Positions 1-9,743 of a stretch of 36,958 bases of DNA are shown piece after piece. Below the pieces are notes generated by a model. The model made no database searches, was not told the DNA's origin, and was given only the letters and a program-made list of their open reading frames with translations. The position numbers were made by a program, and so were the translations under genes. Location of the stretch: positions 1 to 36,958 of the forward strand of contig JAICQQ010000066.1 in assembly GCA_025937785.1 (NCBI GenBank). The letters run 5' to 3'. Position 1 is the stretch's first letter, and each line of letters opens with the position of its first letter. Origin of the DNA: Polyangiaceae bacterium. Lineage in GTDB: Bacteria; Myxococcota_A; Polyangia; Polyangiales; Polyangiaceae.

Positions 1-146
1 CGATCGATGACGTCGATGTGCCGGAGCAGGCTGGCGACGTGATGCTGGTCCTGCCGCACCAGCTCGTTGAACTCGGTGAGTAGCGCCTGGTCGCTCAGTC
101 GTTCCAGCTGCGGGTTCGAAGCCTCGGGTGGATGGGTCGCGGTCAT
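1..146 (-). CDS. HNH endonuclease-like protein, N-terminal part (cut by window edge)
   Basis: The 5' end of a leftward gene; the C-terminal part lies outside the window. The visible 48 or so residues begin MTATHPPEASNPQLERL and continue into a predicted amphipathic helix (LSDQALLTEFNEL, then VRQDQHHVASLLRHIDVIDR). This opening is typical, from memory, of the HNH endonuclease family that is abundant in myxobacteria, where a helical N-terminal region precedes a C-terminal HNH nuclease domain. The nuclease motif is not in view, so the function is inferred from the N-terminus only. Two more in-frame ATGs lie 15 and 21 bases further upstream (ending at 161 and 167), and no start has a clear ribosome binding site. 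A short inverted repeat, CTCGTC-GG-GACGAG, lies just upstream at 176-189. Confidence 0.5.
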   Translation of the reverse strand, partial: MTATHPPEASNPQLERLSDQALLTEFNELVRQDQHHVASLLRHIDVID

Positions 147-452
147 CCCCACTTGTACCATGAACATTTCGGGCACTCGTCGGGACGAGACGCCCCTGCG
201 CGTCACACTTGCCGATTGCAGGCTCTGGCAGGCCGCCTGTCGCAGTTTCGAGAGAAATTCGGAAAAAACCTCGTTACATCACATCGGAAGGCGTCAGCGC
301 GCCCCTCACGGGCACGAGAATCTCGTCAAGACAATTCTCACCGAACACTCACTATGTGAACATGGATTCCCGGTGCTCCCGCACCGCCACTACGCCGCCC
401 GGGACGTGCGAATAGGAACGACCTGGCTCGTTCGTAAACGACGCAAACAACC

Positions 453-480
453 TTGACGGACGCGCGGGTGTGCGTATACT
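453..480 (+). promoter_or_regulatory. Candidate sigma70 promoter upstream of the tandem repeats
   Basis: TTGACG at 453-458 and TATACT at 475-480 are 16 bases apart, close to the housekeeping consensus and conspicuous in GC-rich DNA. Transcription would start near 487, cross the repeat array and then run antisense into the 3' end of the kinase gene at 837-2753. No convincing protein gene follows, so the product could be a non-coding or antisense RNA. This is a pattern match only. Confidence 0.5.
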
Positions 481-560
481 AAAGAGCTCATCCAAAGTCT
501 GTCAAAGGCACGGGCCAATGTGCATCTCGCGGGCCACGCTCAAGGGATCCCCGTTTGCAT

Positions 561-830
561 CCGTGCGGTGGCGCGCTGCACGGCCACGGGCCACAGGGCT
601 CGTGCGGTCGGCGCGTACGGGCCACAGGGCTCGCGCGGTCGGCGCGTACGGGCCACAGGGCTCGTGCGGTCGGTGCCCACATGGGTCGTGCGGTCGGCGC
701 GTACGGGGAACAGGGCTCGCGGTCGGCGCGTACGGGGAACAGGGCTCGTGCGGTCGGCGCGTACGGGCCACATGGCTCGTGCGGTCGGTGCCTACGGAGC
801 ACAGGGCTCGCGGTCGGCGCGTACGGGCCG
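561..830. repeat. Degenerate 31-bp tandem repeat, about eight copies
   Basis: Units run 589-619, 620-650, 651-680, 681-705, 706-734, 735-765, 766-796 and 797-825, with a degenerate half copy at 561-582 and a partial copy after 825. Full units are 31 bases; two are 29 (loss of two bases after GGCTCG) and one is 25. The conserved core is GTGCGGTCGGCGCGTACG and each unit opens with a GGCCACAGGG-like block. The array stops 12 bases before the stop codon of the adjacent leftward kinase gene. The period rules out a protein repeat. There are no unique spacers, so it is a minisatellite and not a CRISPR. Confidence 0.9.
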
Positions 831-836
831 CGCTCG

Positions 837-2753
837 TCAGCAATAATTTCGGGCAAGGATCGAACGAATGCAACGTTCGAGTTCCTCGGGTATCGGAGGC
901 TTGGACACGCGTGGGTTTCGCACGCGCGCCAAAAACTCGGACGCCTCTTGAGTGAACGTTCCGGTGAGGAAGACGAGACGCTCCGCGAGCTCGGGCTTTT
1001 GATACGAGAGCTCGCGGTGCAGGCTCACGCCGGCGAGCTCGGGCAAGATCAGATCGCACAGCAACACGTCGAACTCCGGATCGTCGGCCAGCCGCGTCAT
1101 GGCGCTTTGTGCATCGTGCTCGACCACGACGTCGTAGCTTTCCGCCAGGATGCGCGCGATCGAACAGGCAGCCGCTCGATCGTGATCGACCACCAGGATG
1201 CGCCGACGTTCGTCCGCGGTGACGGGGGGCGGTTTGGCTTCGGCGTCTTCTGCGCTCGGCAGCCAGAGGCGGAAGGTGCTACCGACGCCCGGCGTGCTGC
1301 TGACGGTCAGCGCGCCACCCATGGCCTCCACCAGGCGCGCACATACCGACAGCCCGAGCCCGGTGCCGCTGCCAGGCGGCTTCGTCGTGAAAAACGGATC
1401 GAAGATTCTGCGCATGACGTCGGGAGTCATTCCGCAGCCTGTGTCCCGGACGCTCACGACGACACCGCCACGGTCGATGGCGGTCGACACGAAGACCTGA
1501 TGTTCCTCGGGATTGCCTTCGGGGATCGCTTGCGCTGCGTTCACCAGCAAGTTGATCAAGATCTGACCGATGCGTGTCACGTCGCCGTGGACCTTGGGGG
1601 TCGCTCCCAAGCCGAGCGATAGCGCGGCTCGTTGCTTGATCGTGCTCTCGGTGACACGTAGCGCCCACTGCAGTGCGTGGAGAACGTCCCCCTTCCCGGG
1701 GCTCAGATCGGGACGCGCGAACACTCCCAGATCGGCCACGATGCGCCGGATCCGCTCCGCGCCCTCCTCGATCTCCGTGACCTCTTGTTGCAGCGAGGCA
1801 AGCACTTCGAGTGGATCGCACACCAGGTCCGAGTACTCGTGAGGCGCGCTCACCATCTCGTGGACGGCAGCGAGCTGTCGGGTCATCGAGTTGGCGTTCG
1901 CGGCTATGTAGGTGAGCGGATTGTTGATTTCGTGGGCAACGCCGGCAGCGAGCGTGCCGAGGCTTGCCAGCCGATCGGAGGCGGCGATCTGCTCGCGGAG
2001 CGCTTCTTGCTCACGGGCGTCGCGAAAGACCAGCACGGCACCGAGCAAGTCGCCGCGGTCGTCCAGGATGGGGGCCACGCTATCTTCGATGGGGACCGTC
2101 TCGTCGCCTCGCACGAGCAGCGCCCCTGCCGGCAACCGGCTCGGAACGCGTGCTGTGAGCACCTCTTGGACAGGGTCTTTGAGCGGCTGCCGTGTCCTGG
2201 CATTGATCAGGCGAAACACCTCGTTCAGGCGGCGCCCGGTCAGGTCTGCGCCGACGCCGGTGAGCTCTTCGGCGACTGGGTTCGCGAAAGAGACGCGCAA
2301 CTCGGGATCCACGGCGATCACCGCGTCTCCGAGTGCTCGCAGTGTGGTCGAGAACCAGCGCTCACGCGTCTTGAGTTTTTGATCCGCCTGGTGCTTGGCC
2401 AGCGCGATCTCTATGGAGCTCTTGAGTTCGCCGGCGCGAAACGGCTTGAGCAGGTATCCGTGCGCCTCCGTGCAGCGCGCGCGGGCCAAGGTTTCTTCGT
2501 CTGCGTACGCTGTCAGGTAGACGACCGGAACATCGAGCTGGGCCTTCAGCTGGGCTGCGGTCTCGATGCCGTCGAGCTTACCCTTGATGCGAATATCCAT
2601 CAGTACCAGGTCCGGTTTACCCGCGGGAGCCAGCCTGAGGCACTCTTCGCCCGACGCAGTGGTGGCTACCACTTCGTAACCCAATCGAACCAAGGTCTCT
2701 TCGAGATCTTTCGCGACGACTCTCTCATCTTCGACAACCATGATAGACGTCAT
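837..2753 (-). CDS. Hybrid sensor histidine kinase (REC-PAS-HisKA-HATPase-REC)
   Basis: A 638-residue cytoplasmic kinase without membrane segments. An N-terminal receiver (about 1-120) has the acidic pair E8/D9, phospho-acceptor D53, T81 and K103. A PAS domain follows (about 130-248). The dimerisation/phosphotransfer helix carries H274 in GVAHEINNPL. The ATPase domain (about 385-498) has an N box around N404, DTGCG and the GTGLGL lid. A C-terminal receiver (about 517-635) has D566, T596 and K617. All phosphotransfer residues appear present. A GGAG ribosome binding site lies 10 bases before the ATG, inside the end of the upstream kinase gene 15 bases away, so the two are probably co-transcribed. 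It is the last gene of the monooxygenase operon. Kinases of mixed REC-PAS-HK layout (TodS, TmoS) control toluene degradation, which is a functional analogy only; no DNA-binding partner is adjacent. Confidence 0.93.
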   Translation of the reverse strand: MTSIMVVEDERVVAKDLEETLVRLGYEVVATTASGEECLRLAPAGKPDLVLMDIRIKGKLDGIETAAQLKAQLDVPVVYLTAYADEETLARARCTEAHGYLLKPFRAGELKSSIEIALAKHQADQKLKTRERWFSTTLRALGDAVIAVDPELRVSFANPVAEELTGVGADLTGRRLNEVFRLINARTRQPLKDPVQEVLTARVPSRLPAGALLVRGDETVPIEDSVAPILDDRGDLLGAVLVFRDAREQEALREQIAASDRLASLGTLAAGVAHEINNPLTYIAANANSMTRQLAAVHEMVSAPHEYSDLVCDPLEVLASLQQEVTEIEEGAERIRRIVADLGVFARPDLSPGKGDVLHALQWALRVTESTIKQRAALSLGLGATPKVHGDVTRIGQILINLLVNAAQAIPEGNPEEHQVFVSTAIDRGGVVVSVRDTGCGMTPDVMRRIFDPFFTTKPPGSGTGLGLSVCARLVEAMGGALTVSSTPGVGSTFRLWLPSAEDAEAKPPPVTADERRRILVVDHDRAAACSIARILAESYDVVVEHDAQSAMTRLADDPEFDVLLCDLILPELAGVSLHRELSYQKPELAERLVFLTGTFTQEASEFLARVRNPRVSKPPIPEELERCIRSILARNYC

Positions 2754-2768
2754 CAGGATGGTTCTCCT

Positions 2769-3863
2769 TCAGTTGTTGCAGCCATCCGCGCTGAACGCGA
2801 TGGCGACGCTGAACCCTGGCTCGTTGTCCAAGGAAACCTCGGCCTCCAGTTGCTCTGCGAACGCCAACACCAGCCGCCAGCCGAGCGAGCCGCCCTCGGG
2901 GGCGTCCAGATCGATGCCGACGCCGTCGTCCGAGACGGTCAAGACGACTTTCGAGTCGGGGCGCCGCTCGAGTTTGACGCGGATCGTGCCCGATCTGCCA
3001 GCAGGGAACGCATGCTTCAGAGCATTTCTGAGCAGCTCGTTCAGCATCATGCCGCACGGCACTGCGCGATCGACGCGCATCAGGATGCCGTCTTCGACCT
3101 GAACCTCCAGCGAGAGCTTGCCCGGGTCGAGCGTGGCCACCCGAAACAGTCCAGCAGCGGTGCTCTTGACATGCTCCGAAAGCGAGAGTGTCTGCAGGTT
3201 CTTGGAGTTGTACATGTGCTCGTGGATCAAGGCTATGGTCTGGACTCGGCTGTTGCAGTCGGCCAGCGCATCGAGCGCTTCGGTGTTCGTAATGCGGCGT
3301 TCTTGCATGCTCAGCACGCTCGAAATCAGCTGCAGATCGTTCTTTACTCGGTGGTGCACTTCACGCAACAAAGTTTCGCGTTCTTGCGCGAGATTGGTGC
3401 GTTCCAGCACGCGCTCTTCGAGTTCTACTGCGAGCTCCGCCAGCGCGTCGCGGGCTTGTCTCTGGTCCGTGATGTCAGTGCACGAACCGATGAAGCCAGC
3501 GAACGTCCCGTCCGTATCGTAGCGCGGTGTTCCTTGATCGTAGACCCAACGATAAGCACCATCGTGGCGACGCAGCCGATACTCCATCGAGAACGGTTTG
3601 CGATCGACCAAGCTCTCGAAGTAGAGATGCATACAACGTTGGAGGTCACCCGGGTGAACGCCTTCTGCCCATCCGGTCCCGAGTTCTTGTGCCAGGCTGC
3701 GCCCGGTGAACTGGAGCCACCCTTGGTTGAAGAACTCGCAGAGGCCATCGGGCCTGGCCATCCACAAGAGCACCGGGGCATGGTCGGCCATGGTTCGAAA
3801 GCGAGCTTCGCTTTCGCTCAGCGGTTGAGTGACGGGCGCAGAATCTATCTGTAGTGAATTCAT
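2769..3863 (-). CDS. PAS-domain histidine kinase of the HisKA_2 type
   Basis: A 364-residue soluble sensor kinase. A PAS domain with a PAC-like end occupies about 20-133 (FRTMADHAPVLLWMA through FIGSCTDITDQR). A short coiled coil (about 138-165) leads to the HisKA_2 box REVHHRVKNDLQLISS with the histidine pair H170/H171. The ATPase domain has NELLRNALKHA and DDGVGI and ends SLGWRLVLAFAEQL, as expected for this family. PAS cores often hold a flavin, haem or small ligand, but no LOV-type cysteine motif (NCRFLQ) is visible. Its ATG overlaps the stop codon of the monooxygenase beta subunit gene (ATGA, 3860-3863), so translation is probably coupled to the enzyme genes. The other hybrid kinase follows 15 bases later. 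It has no receiver of its own, so phosphate may pass to a receiver in the neighbouring kinase. Confidence 0.93.
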   Translation of the reverse strand: MNSLQIDSAPVTQPLSESEARFRTMADHAPVLLWMARPDGLCEFFNQGWLQFTGRSLAQELGTGWAEGVHPGDLQRCMHLYFESLVDRKPFSMEYRLRRHDGAYRWVYDQGTPRYDTDGTFAGFIGSCTDITDQRQARDALAELAVELEERVLERTNLAQERETLLREVHHRVKNDLQLISSVLSMQERRITNTEALDALADCNSRVQTIALIHEHMYNSKNLQTLSLSEHVKSTAAGLFRVATLDPGKLSLEVQVEDGILMRVDRAVPCGMMLNELLRNALKHAFPAGRSGTIRVKLERRPDSKVVLTVSDDGVGIDLDAPEGGSLGWRLVLAFAEQLEAEVSLDNEPGFSVAIAFSADGCNN

Positions 3864-4837
3864 GTGCTTGCACCGTGGGCGTCGTGCAAAAACTTGGAAC
3901 TGTTCAGATCACGCAAGGCTTGCTCGACGGAGTTTGGGACGCTGTGGTGGACGTGAATCAGCTGCGCAGCGGAAGCGAGCGCAGCCTCGACCTCTGGTGT
4001 CCAGTGTTCGACCCAACCCGCGATCGCTGCCTGATTCGAGCTGTCGCTGCGCAGAGTGTGATCGAGCAGCGCGCGTGCCCAGCCATGATGCCAGGCCGCG
4101 TCTTCACCCAACGAGAACAACAACTTGTCGAACAGCGTGTCGCCGTGAGCTTCGGCGGCCTCTGCGAGGCCGTGCAGGAATACCCGATCGAACGCCGGCT
4201 TCAACAGCAGGTTGAGCGCTACGAAGCTTTCCCCGAAATCGTGGGTTCTCAGCAAGAGCTCGATCACTCGCCTCAAAGGCTGCCAAACGGCGTTGCTCTG
4301 CCACTGTTGCTTGCTGTCAGAGCCAAAGTTCGGATCGATGTCTTGCAGCTGGCGCATGCGGTAGGCGAGCAGTTGGACGCGGCGCATTTCGTCGGCCGCT
4401 TGAAACAGGCCGAGCATGGCGATACGCCCGGTCGGTGCCCACTGAGCCACCTGTGCGGCGAGCATCTGTAGCCCGTGGCAGGGGAATCGCAGCACGGGTA
4501 GCGAACTCGCGAGTAGCTCCAGCCACTCCCGAGCCATGCGGCCGTCGTGGTCCGTTCCCTCGATCGACCGGAACAGGCCATCGACGAAGCTCTCGCGTTC
4601 GGCCTGGCGCGTCACGTAGTCCGTGTAGGTGGTTTCCAGAGGATCCTTGAAGCTCTCCCAATCCGAGCCGCGCAGCGACGGGCTCTCCCACATGGAACGG
4701 TGCCAGCGAGCCACTGGAGTGTCGACGGAGAACCCATGCTCGCGGTGGTAGAGCAGCCGCGCGCTCGTGATGTCGTACTCCGAGGGCAAGCGCCCCTGGC
4801 CCTCGAAATGCCAGTAGGTGCGTCGCTGGCTGCTCAT
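3860..4837 (-). CDS. Diiron monooxygenase hydroxylase, beta subunit (TmoE-like)
   Basis: A 325-residue protein like the beta subunit of toluene/alkene monooxygenases (TmoE is about 327 residues). It opens with the family's RRTYWHFEGQGRLPSEYDI segment, followed by helical stretches such as LGLFQAADEMRRVQLLAYR. Beta subunits share the fold of the alpha subunit but lack the iron ligands and form the (alpha-beta-gamma)2 hydroxylase core. The start is placed at 4837, where the ATG overlaps the effector stop in an ATGA. An in-frame ATG at 4855 would add six residues and overlap the effector gene further. The stop in turn overlaps the start of a histidine kinase gene, where toluene monooxygenase clusters normally continue with the reductase (F). 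Confidence 0.93.
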   Translation of the reverse strand: MSSQRRTYWHFEGQGRLPSEYDITSARLLYHREHGFSVDTPVARWHRSMWESPSLRGSDWESFKDPLETTYTDYVTRQAERESFVDGLFRSIEGTDHDGRMAREWLELLASSLPVLRFPCHGLQMLAAQVAQWAPTGRIAMLGLFQAADEMRRVQLLAYRMRQLQDIDPNFGSDSKQQWQSNAVWQPLRRVIELLLRTHDFGESFVALNLLLKPAFDRVFLHGLAEAAEAHGDTLFDKLLFSLGEDAAWHHGWARALLDHTLRSDSSNQAAIAGWVEHWTPEVEAALASAAQLIHVHHSVPNSVEQALRDLNSSKFLHDAHGAST

Positions 4838-5124
4838 GGGGACGGAAAGCTCCATTCGATCGCATCCGGCTCGATACGGATCAGTCCCTTGAACGCCGGC
4901 ATCAGCGGCTCGAGGTCGGCTGGCAAACGAAACGAGTGACCGAGCTCACGTTCGGCCGCCTCGCGCGTGAGTAAGCAGCGTCGCTCCGCACGCACCCGCA
5001 GGTAGGCGCCGCGGTCTTCCACGAAGGCGCCGGGGTTGGTGTTCAGAATCGCCGCCACGATCGCGCGGCCCGCGTCACTGGCTTCAATCACTGGACCTAC
5101 CAGGTCAGCACGTTCGTCGCTCAT
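4834..5124 (-). CDS. Monooxygenase effector/coupling protein (TmoD-like)
   Basis: A 96-residue protein matching the MmoB/DmpM effector family. VGPVIEASDAG near the N-terminus, then VEDRGAYLRVRAERRCLLTR and ELGHSF, line up with the same stretches of TmoD (VEDRRAYVRI, LTRKTLEEQLGRPF; recalled sequence). Such proteins carry no cofactor; they bind the hydroxylase near the diiron site and tune electron transfer and substrate access. The ATG at 5124 overlaps the ferredoxin stop (ATGA), and the stop overlaps the beta start in the same way. A longer open frame upstream has no family resemblance and would lie inside the ferredoxin gene. Confidence 0.92.
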   Translation of the reverse strand: MSDERADLVGPVIEASDAGRAIVAAILNTNPGAFVEDRGAYLRVRAERRCLLTREAAERELGHSFRLPADLEPLMPAFKGLIRIEPDAIEWSFPSP

Positions 5125-5477
5125 GCGTCGTGCTCTTCTCCAACGTCTTGCGGCGTGTCCTGGGCCGGACCGAGGCCGACCAGGATTTCCCCCGCGATCA
5201 CCCGCACCGGCAGCGGCACCAACGCCGCGTTCGCGGGCTTGAGCCCGCACCCGGTGCTCGCGTCGTATTTGTAACAGTGATGCCGGCAGGTCAACACCGA
5301 GCCTGCGAAAGCCCCGTCGCCGAGTGGCAGGCCGAGGTGAGCGCAGCGATCCACGTATGCGCGAACTCCACGATCTTGCAAGCGCAGCAAGAGCACGCGC
5401 CGACCGGCGAGGGTGATAGCGCGCATTTCACCAGCCCAAAGCTCATCCTCGCGCATCGCCGGAAGGAACGCCGTCAT
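5121..5477 (-). CDS. Rieske-type [2Fe-2S] ferredoxin (TmoC-like)
   Basis: A 118-residue soluble Rieske ferredoxin. The cluster ligands are C45-x-H47 (CAHLGLPLGDG) and C64-x-x-H67 (CRHHCYKYDASTG), the standard CxH...CxxH pattern. In four-component toluene/alkene monooxygenases this protein carries electrons from the NADH reductase to the diiron hydroxylase. The start at 5477 overlaps the gamma subunit stop as ATGA. Its presence separates this cluster from phenol hydroxylases and methane monooxygenases, which lack a Rieske component. Confidence 0.94.
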   Translation of the reverse strand: MTAFLPAMREDELWAGEMRAITLAGRRVLLLRLQDRGVRAYVDRCAHLGLPLGDGAFAGSVLTCRHHCYKYDASTGCGLKPANAALVPLPVRVIAGEILVGLGPAQDTPQDVGEEHDA

Positions 5478-5713
5478 TGCACCTCCGCTACGAGTTCGAC
5501 ACGGTCGAGCGCTGTCAGGCCGGCGCCTGCGACCGTCATGTTCGCATCGAGCACGCGGCCGTTCCACGAGACGACAGCGGCGCGAGCCGGCGCAACGCGA
5601 ATCGAGGCCGCCTGCGCCAGCAGCGCTGCGAGAGTCGCGATCGTCGCTTGGCGATCGACGAGCACGAGCACACCGCAGGTGTCACCACGCACGAAGCCAT
5701 GCAGCGGGAGCAT
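5474..5713 (-). CDS. Diiron monooxygenase hydroxylase, gamma subunit (TmoB-like)
   Basis: A 79-residue protein in the position of TmoB (84 residues) and with the same ubiquitin-like layout: an opening MLPLHGFVRGDTCGVLVLVD, a helix, RVAPARAAVVSW, and the ending NMTVAGAGLTALDRVELV, which parallels DMTIAESGLNPTEVIDVVF of TmoB (recalled sequence). Gamma subunits dock on the hydroxylase alpha-beta core and are poorly conserved, so the call rests on position as well as sequence. The ATG at 5713 shares one base with the alpha stop (TGATG). An open frame extends upstream to 5791 but would lie within the alpha gene. Confidence 0.88.
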   Translation of the reverse strand: MLPLHGFVRGDTCGVLVLVDRQATIATLAALLAQAASIRVAPARAAVVSWNGRVLDANMTVAGAGLTALDRVELVAEVQ

Positions 5714-7233
5714 CAGGCGCCGCCTTTCTGCTCGCCGTTGGCGCCGCGCCGGAGCCATGGGTACGCTCCGGCCCGCACATCCTTGCCCCACTCGGCCTCG
5801 CTGAGGCCGAAATACGCGCGCAGGAGCTCGAGCACGTTCCCCGGAGCTTGCCCCGCGAGGATTCGCTGCACCACGTCCAGGTGATCTGCGTAGCGATCAC
5901 GTTCGTTCTCGAAGATCTTTTGACAGGGTTCCGAGCAGAAGACGTACTTGCGCTCATCGAGCGTCACGACGCGTGCGGTGTTGCGAAGGGGCGTACCGCC
6001 CGAGAGCACGAGCTGACAGAGGTTGCAGAAGCCTATGGGCGTGGCGCCATGCACGTACCATTCGACGCCTGGTCCGGACTTCGTCCAGCGCGCGCTGATG
6101 CGGTCCCACACCGGTTCGAACTCGGCCCACGATGCGGGATACTTGTCGCGGAGCCAGGCGCGTTCGCTGGGGCCGGGGAGTACGAAGTCGAACCACACGG
6201 TGGCGCGATAGCTGTAGGCGCTCGCGTAGACCATGTGGTGATAGTAGTCGAGGCTGGTCAGGAAGGTGTCCCAGTACCAGGGGCGCTTCAGCCCGTACTG
6301 CTTCAGTACACGCTGAAACTGATCGAGGATCCATTCATCGACGAATTCCTTGAAGGACTGGGTGCGCCTCTCCAGCGGGGTCAGGTAGTCCATGGCAAAG
6401 CCGGTCACCACGGCGAAGAACAACCAGGTTCGCCAGAACCACTTGTCCACCAGCGCCTGCGCATACTCCGGGGCTTCTTGCATCAGCACCTGCAGTACGG
6501 GGCCGCCGATCTGCGCGTGCCGCGCCTCGTCCGTCTGAATGCTCTGCAGCATTCTCTCGAACATCCGGTCGCCTACCCCGTGGGCCATCGACGACAACCC
6601 CACGAACTGCAGGTTCGTGAAGCCGCTTTCGAACACGAAGTTCGTCGCCACCGCGAACTCGATCGGGTTCGACGTCAGCAACAGCTCGTCGACCAGGTGG
6701 CGTGCCGCGATCGCGACCCAGTTGTTGGTGTGAAAGAGCTTGTGCGTCCAGTCGAACTGGGGATCCCAGCGTACCAGATCGTGCAGGACGAGCAGCGGGA
6801 TTTGCGTGTGGCGCAGCTCGTCGAGGGCGCCGAGCAAGGCGGTGTTGCGCCAGGCGCTGTCGCGCGCAAAACGAGCGGCCCGTAGATTCCCGATCACGGC
6901 CGCGAACTCCGCGAGCGAGAAGGTCGCAGCGTGGAGTTTGACGGTGCTCAACCACGCGCGGTCGTGGCGTCGGAAGTCGTCGACCTGGCCGACGGCGTCG
7001 CGTACCGCCCGAACGGCAGCGTCCTTCTGAGCTTGCCCGCTGACGTACTCGGAGAAGCTGGTGCGGTAGGGCTCATCCCACTCGCGCCAGCAGGCATGCT
7101 CGAGCCAGGGTGAGCCGCTGAGCGGCTCGGGATACACCTCACGCTCGGAAACGTACGAGAATTCCCAATCGAGCTTGCGCGCTAGATCGATCCAGTCCGC
7201 GTGCGCGCGTTTGTTCAGTGCATGCTCGACCAC
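5713..7233 (-). CDS. Diiron monooxygenase hydroxylase, alpha (catalytic) subunit
   Basis: A 506-residue catalytic subunit of a bacterial multicomponent monooxygenase, close to TmoA (about 500). By hand alignment to TmoA the carboxylate-bridged diiron ligands are all present: E109, E139 and H142 (DELRH), E202 (FESGFTNLQF), E236 and H239 (DEARH). The active-site threonine (T201 of TmoA) is T206. The channel-gate position Ile100 of TmoA aligns with F105, which may narrow or reshape access. The C-terminal part has CNLC and FCSEPC cysteine pairs in a YHS-like region, seen, from memory, in alkene and phenol-type enzymes; they could bind zinc. The substrate (arene, alkene or isoprene-like) cannot be told. 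The start is a GTG at 7233 after a GGGGG stretch, and the N-terminus aligns with TmoA from there. First gene of a translationally coupled operon. Confidence 0.95.
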   Translation of the reverse strand: MVEHALNKRAHADWIDLARKLDWEFSYVSEREVYPEPLSGSPWLEHACWREWDEPYRTSFSEYVSGQAQKDAAVRAVRDAVGQVDDFRRHDRAWLSTVKLHAATFSLAEFAAVIGNLRAARFARDSAWRNTALLGALDELRHTQIPLLVLHDLVRWDPQFDWTHKLFHTNNWVAIAARHLVDELLLTSNPIEFAVATNFVFESGFTNLQFVGLSSMAHGVGDRMFERMLQSIQTDEARHAQIGGPVLQVLMQEAPEYAQALVDKWFWRTWLFFAVVTGFAMDYLTPLERRTQSFKEFVDEWILDQFQRVLKQYGLKRPWYWDTFLTSLDYYHHMVYASAYSYRATVWFDFVLPGPSERAWLRDKYPASWAEFEPVWDRISARWTKSGPGVEWYVHGATPIGFCNLCQLVLSGGTPLRNTARVVTLDERKYVFCSEPCQKIFENERDRYADHLDVVQRILAGQAPGNVLELLRAYFGLSEAEWGKDVRAGAYPWLRRGANGEQKGGA

Positions 7234-7430
7234 CTAACCCCCTGCTGGACCCGGTGCCCGGCACGGTCGATGTGCCGAACGCGCCATTGTGGTTGGCAGC
7301 TTATCATGGACCGTCAGCGATCACTAGCGCCCTGCCTTCTGCGCTCATCCCGAGGAAGCTCGACGGGGGGACGTTCGTGACGGATATCGCCAGCGTCGTT
7401 CGATCTAGCCAAGCGGAGGTGACAACTTCG

Positions 7431-9743
<2,313 letters not shown>

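Larger units (their letters stand above)
147..836. other. Gene-free interval with a promoter and tandem repeats
   Basis: This 690-base stretch separates the HNH-like gene from the end of the leftward kinase gene. Positions 190 to 450 show nothing I can name. A promoter-like sequence at 453-480 points right, and the tandem repeat at 561-830 follows. Open frames cross the repeat on both strands, but the 31-base period is not a multiple of three, so they are a by-product of a GC-rich repeat without stops. Confidence 0.7.

Noticed and set aside
561..830. CRISPR array
   Set aside because: Units are directly adjacent without unique spacers and no cas genes are present.
488..1059. Open frames on both strands across the tandem repeat, giving Pro/Arg/Ala-rich peptides
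   Set aside because: The 31-base period shifts the frame at each unit and no unit contains a stop in several frames, so openness is a by-product; two units also differ in length by two bases.
1677..3854. A 725-codon open frame on the plus strand opposite the two kinase genes
   Set aside because: It is antisense to two well-supported kinases and has no recognisable domain; long antisense frames are common in GC-rich coding DNA.
7234..7430. Sigma54-type promoter for the monooxygenase operon
   Set aside because: No TGGCAC-N5-TTGCA-like pair was found on the minus strand, and -35/-10 candidates were poor; a GTGCC-C-GGCAC dyad at 7254-7264 is too short to interpret.
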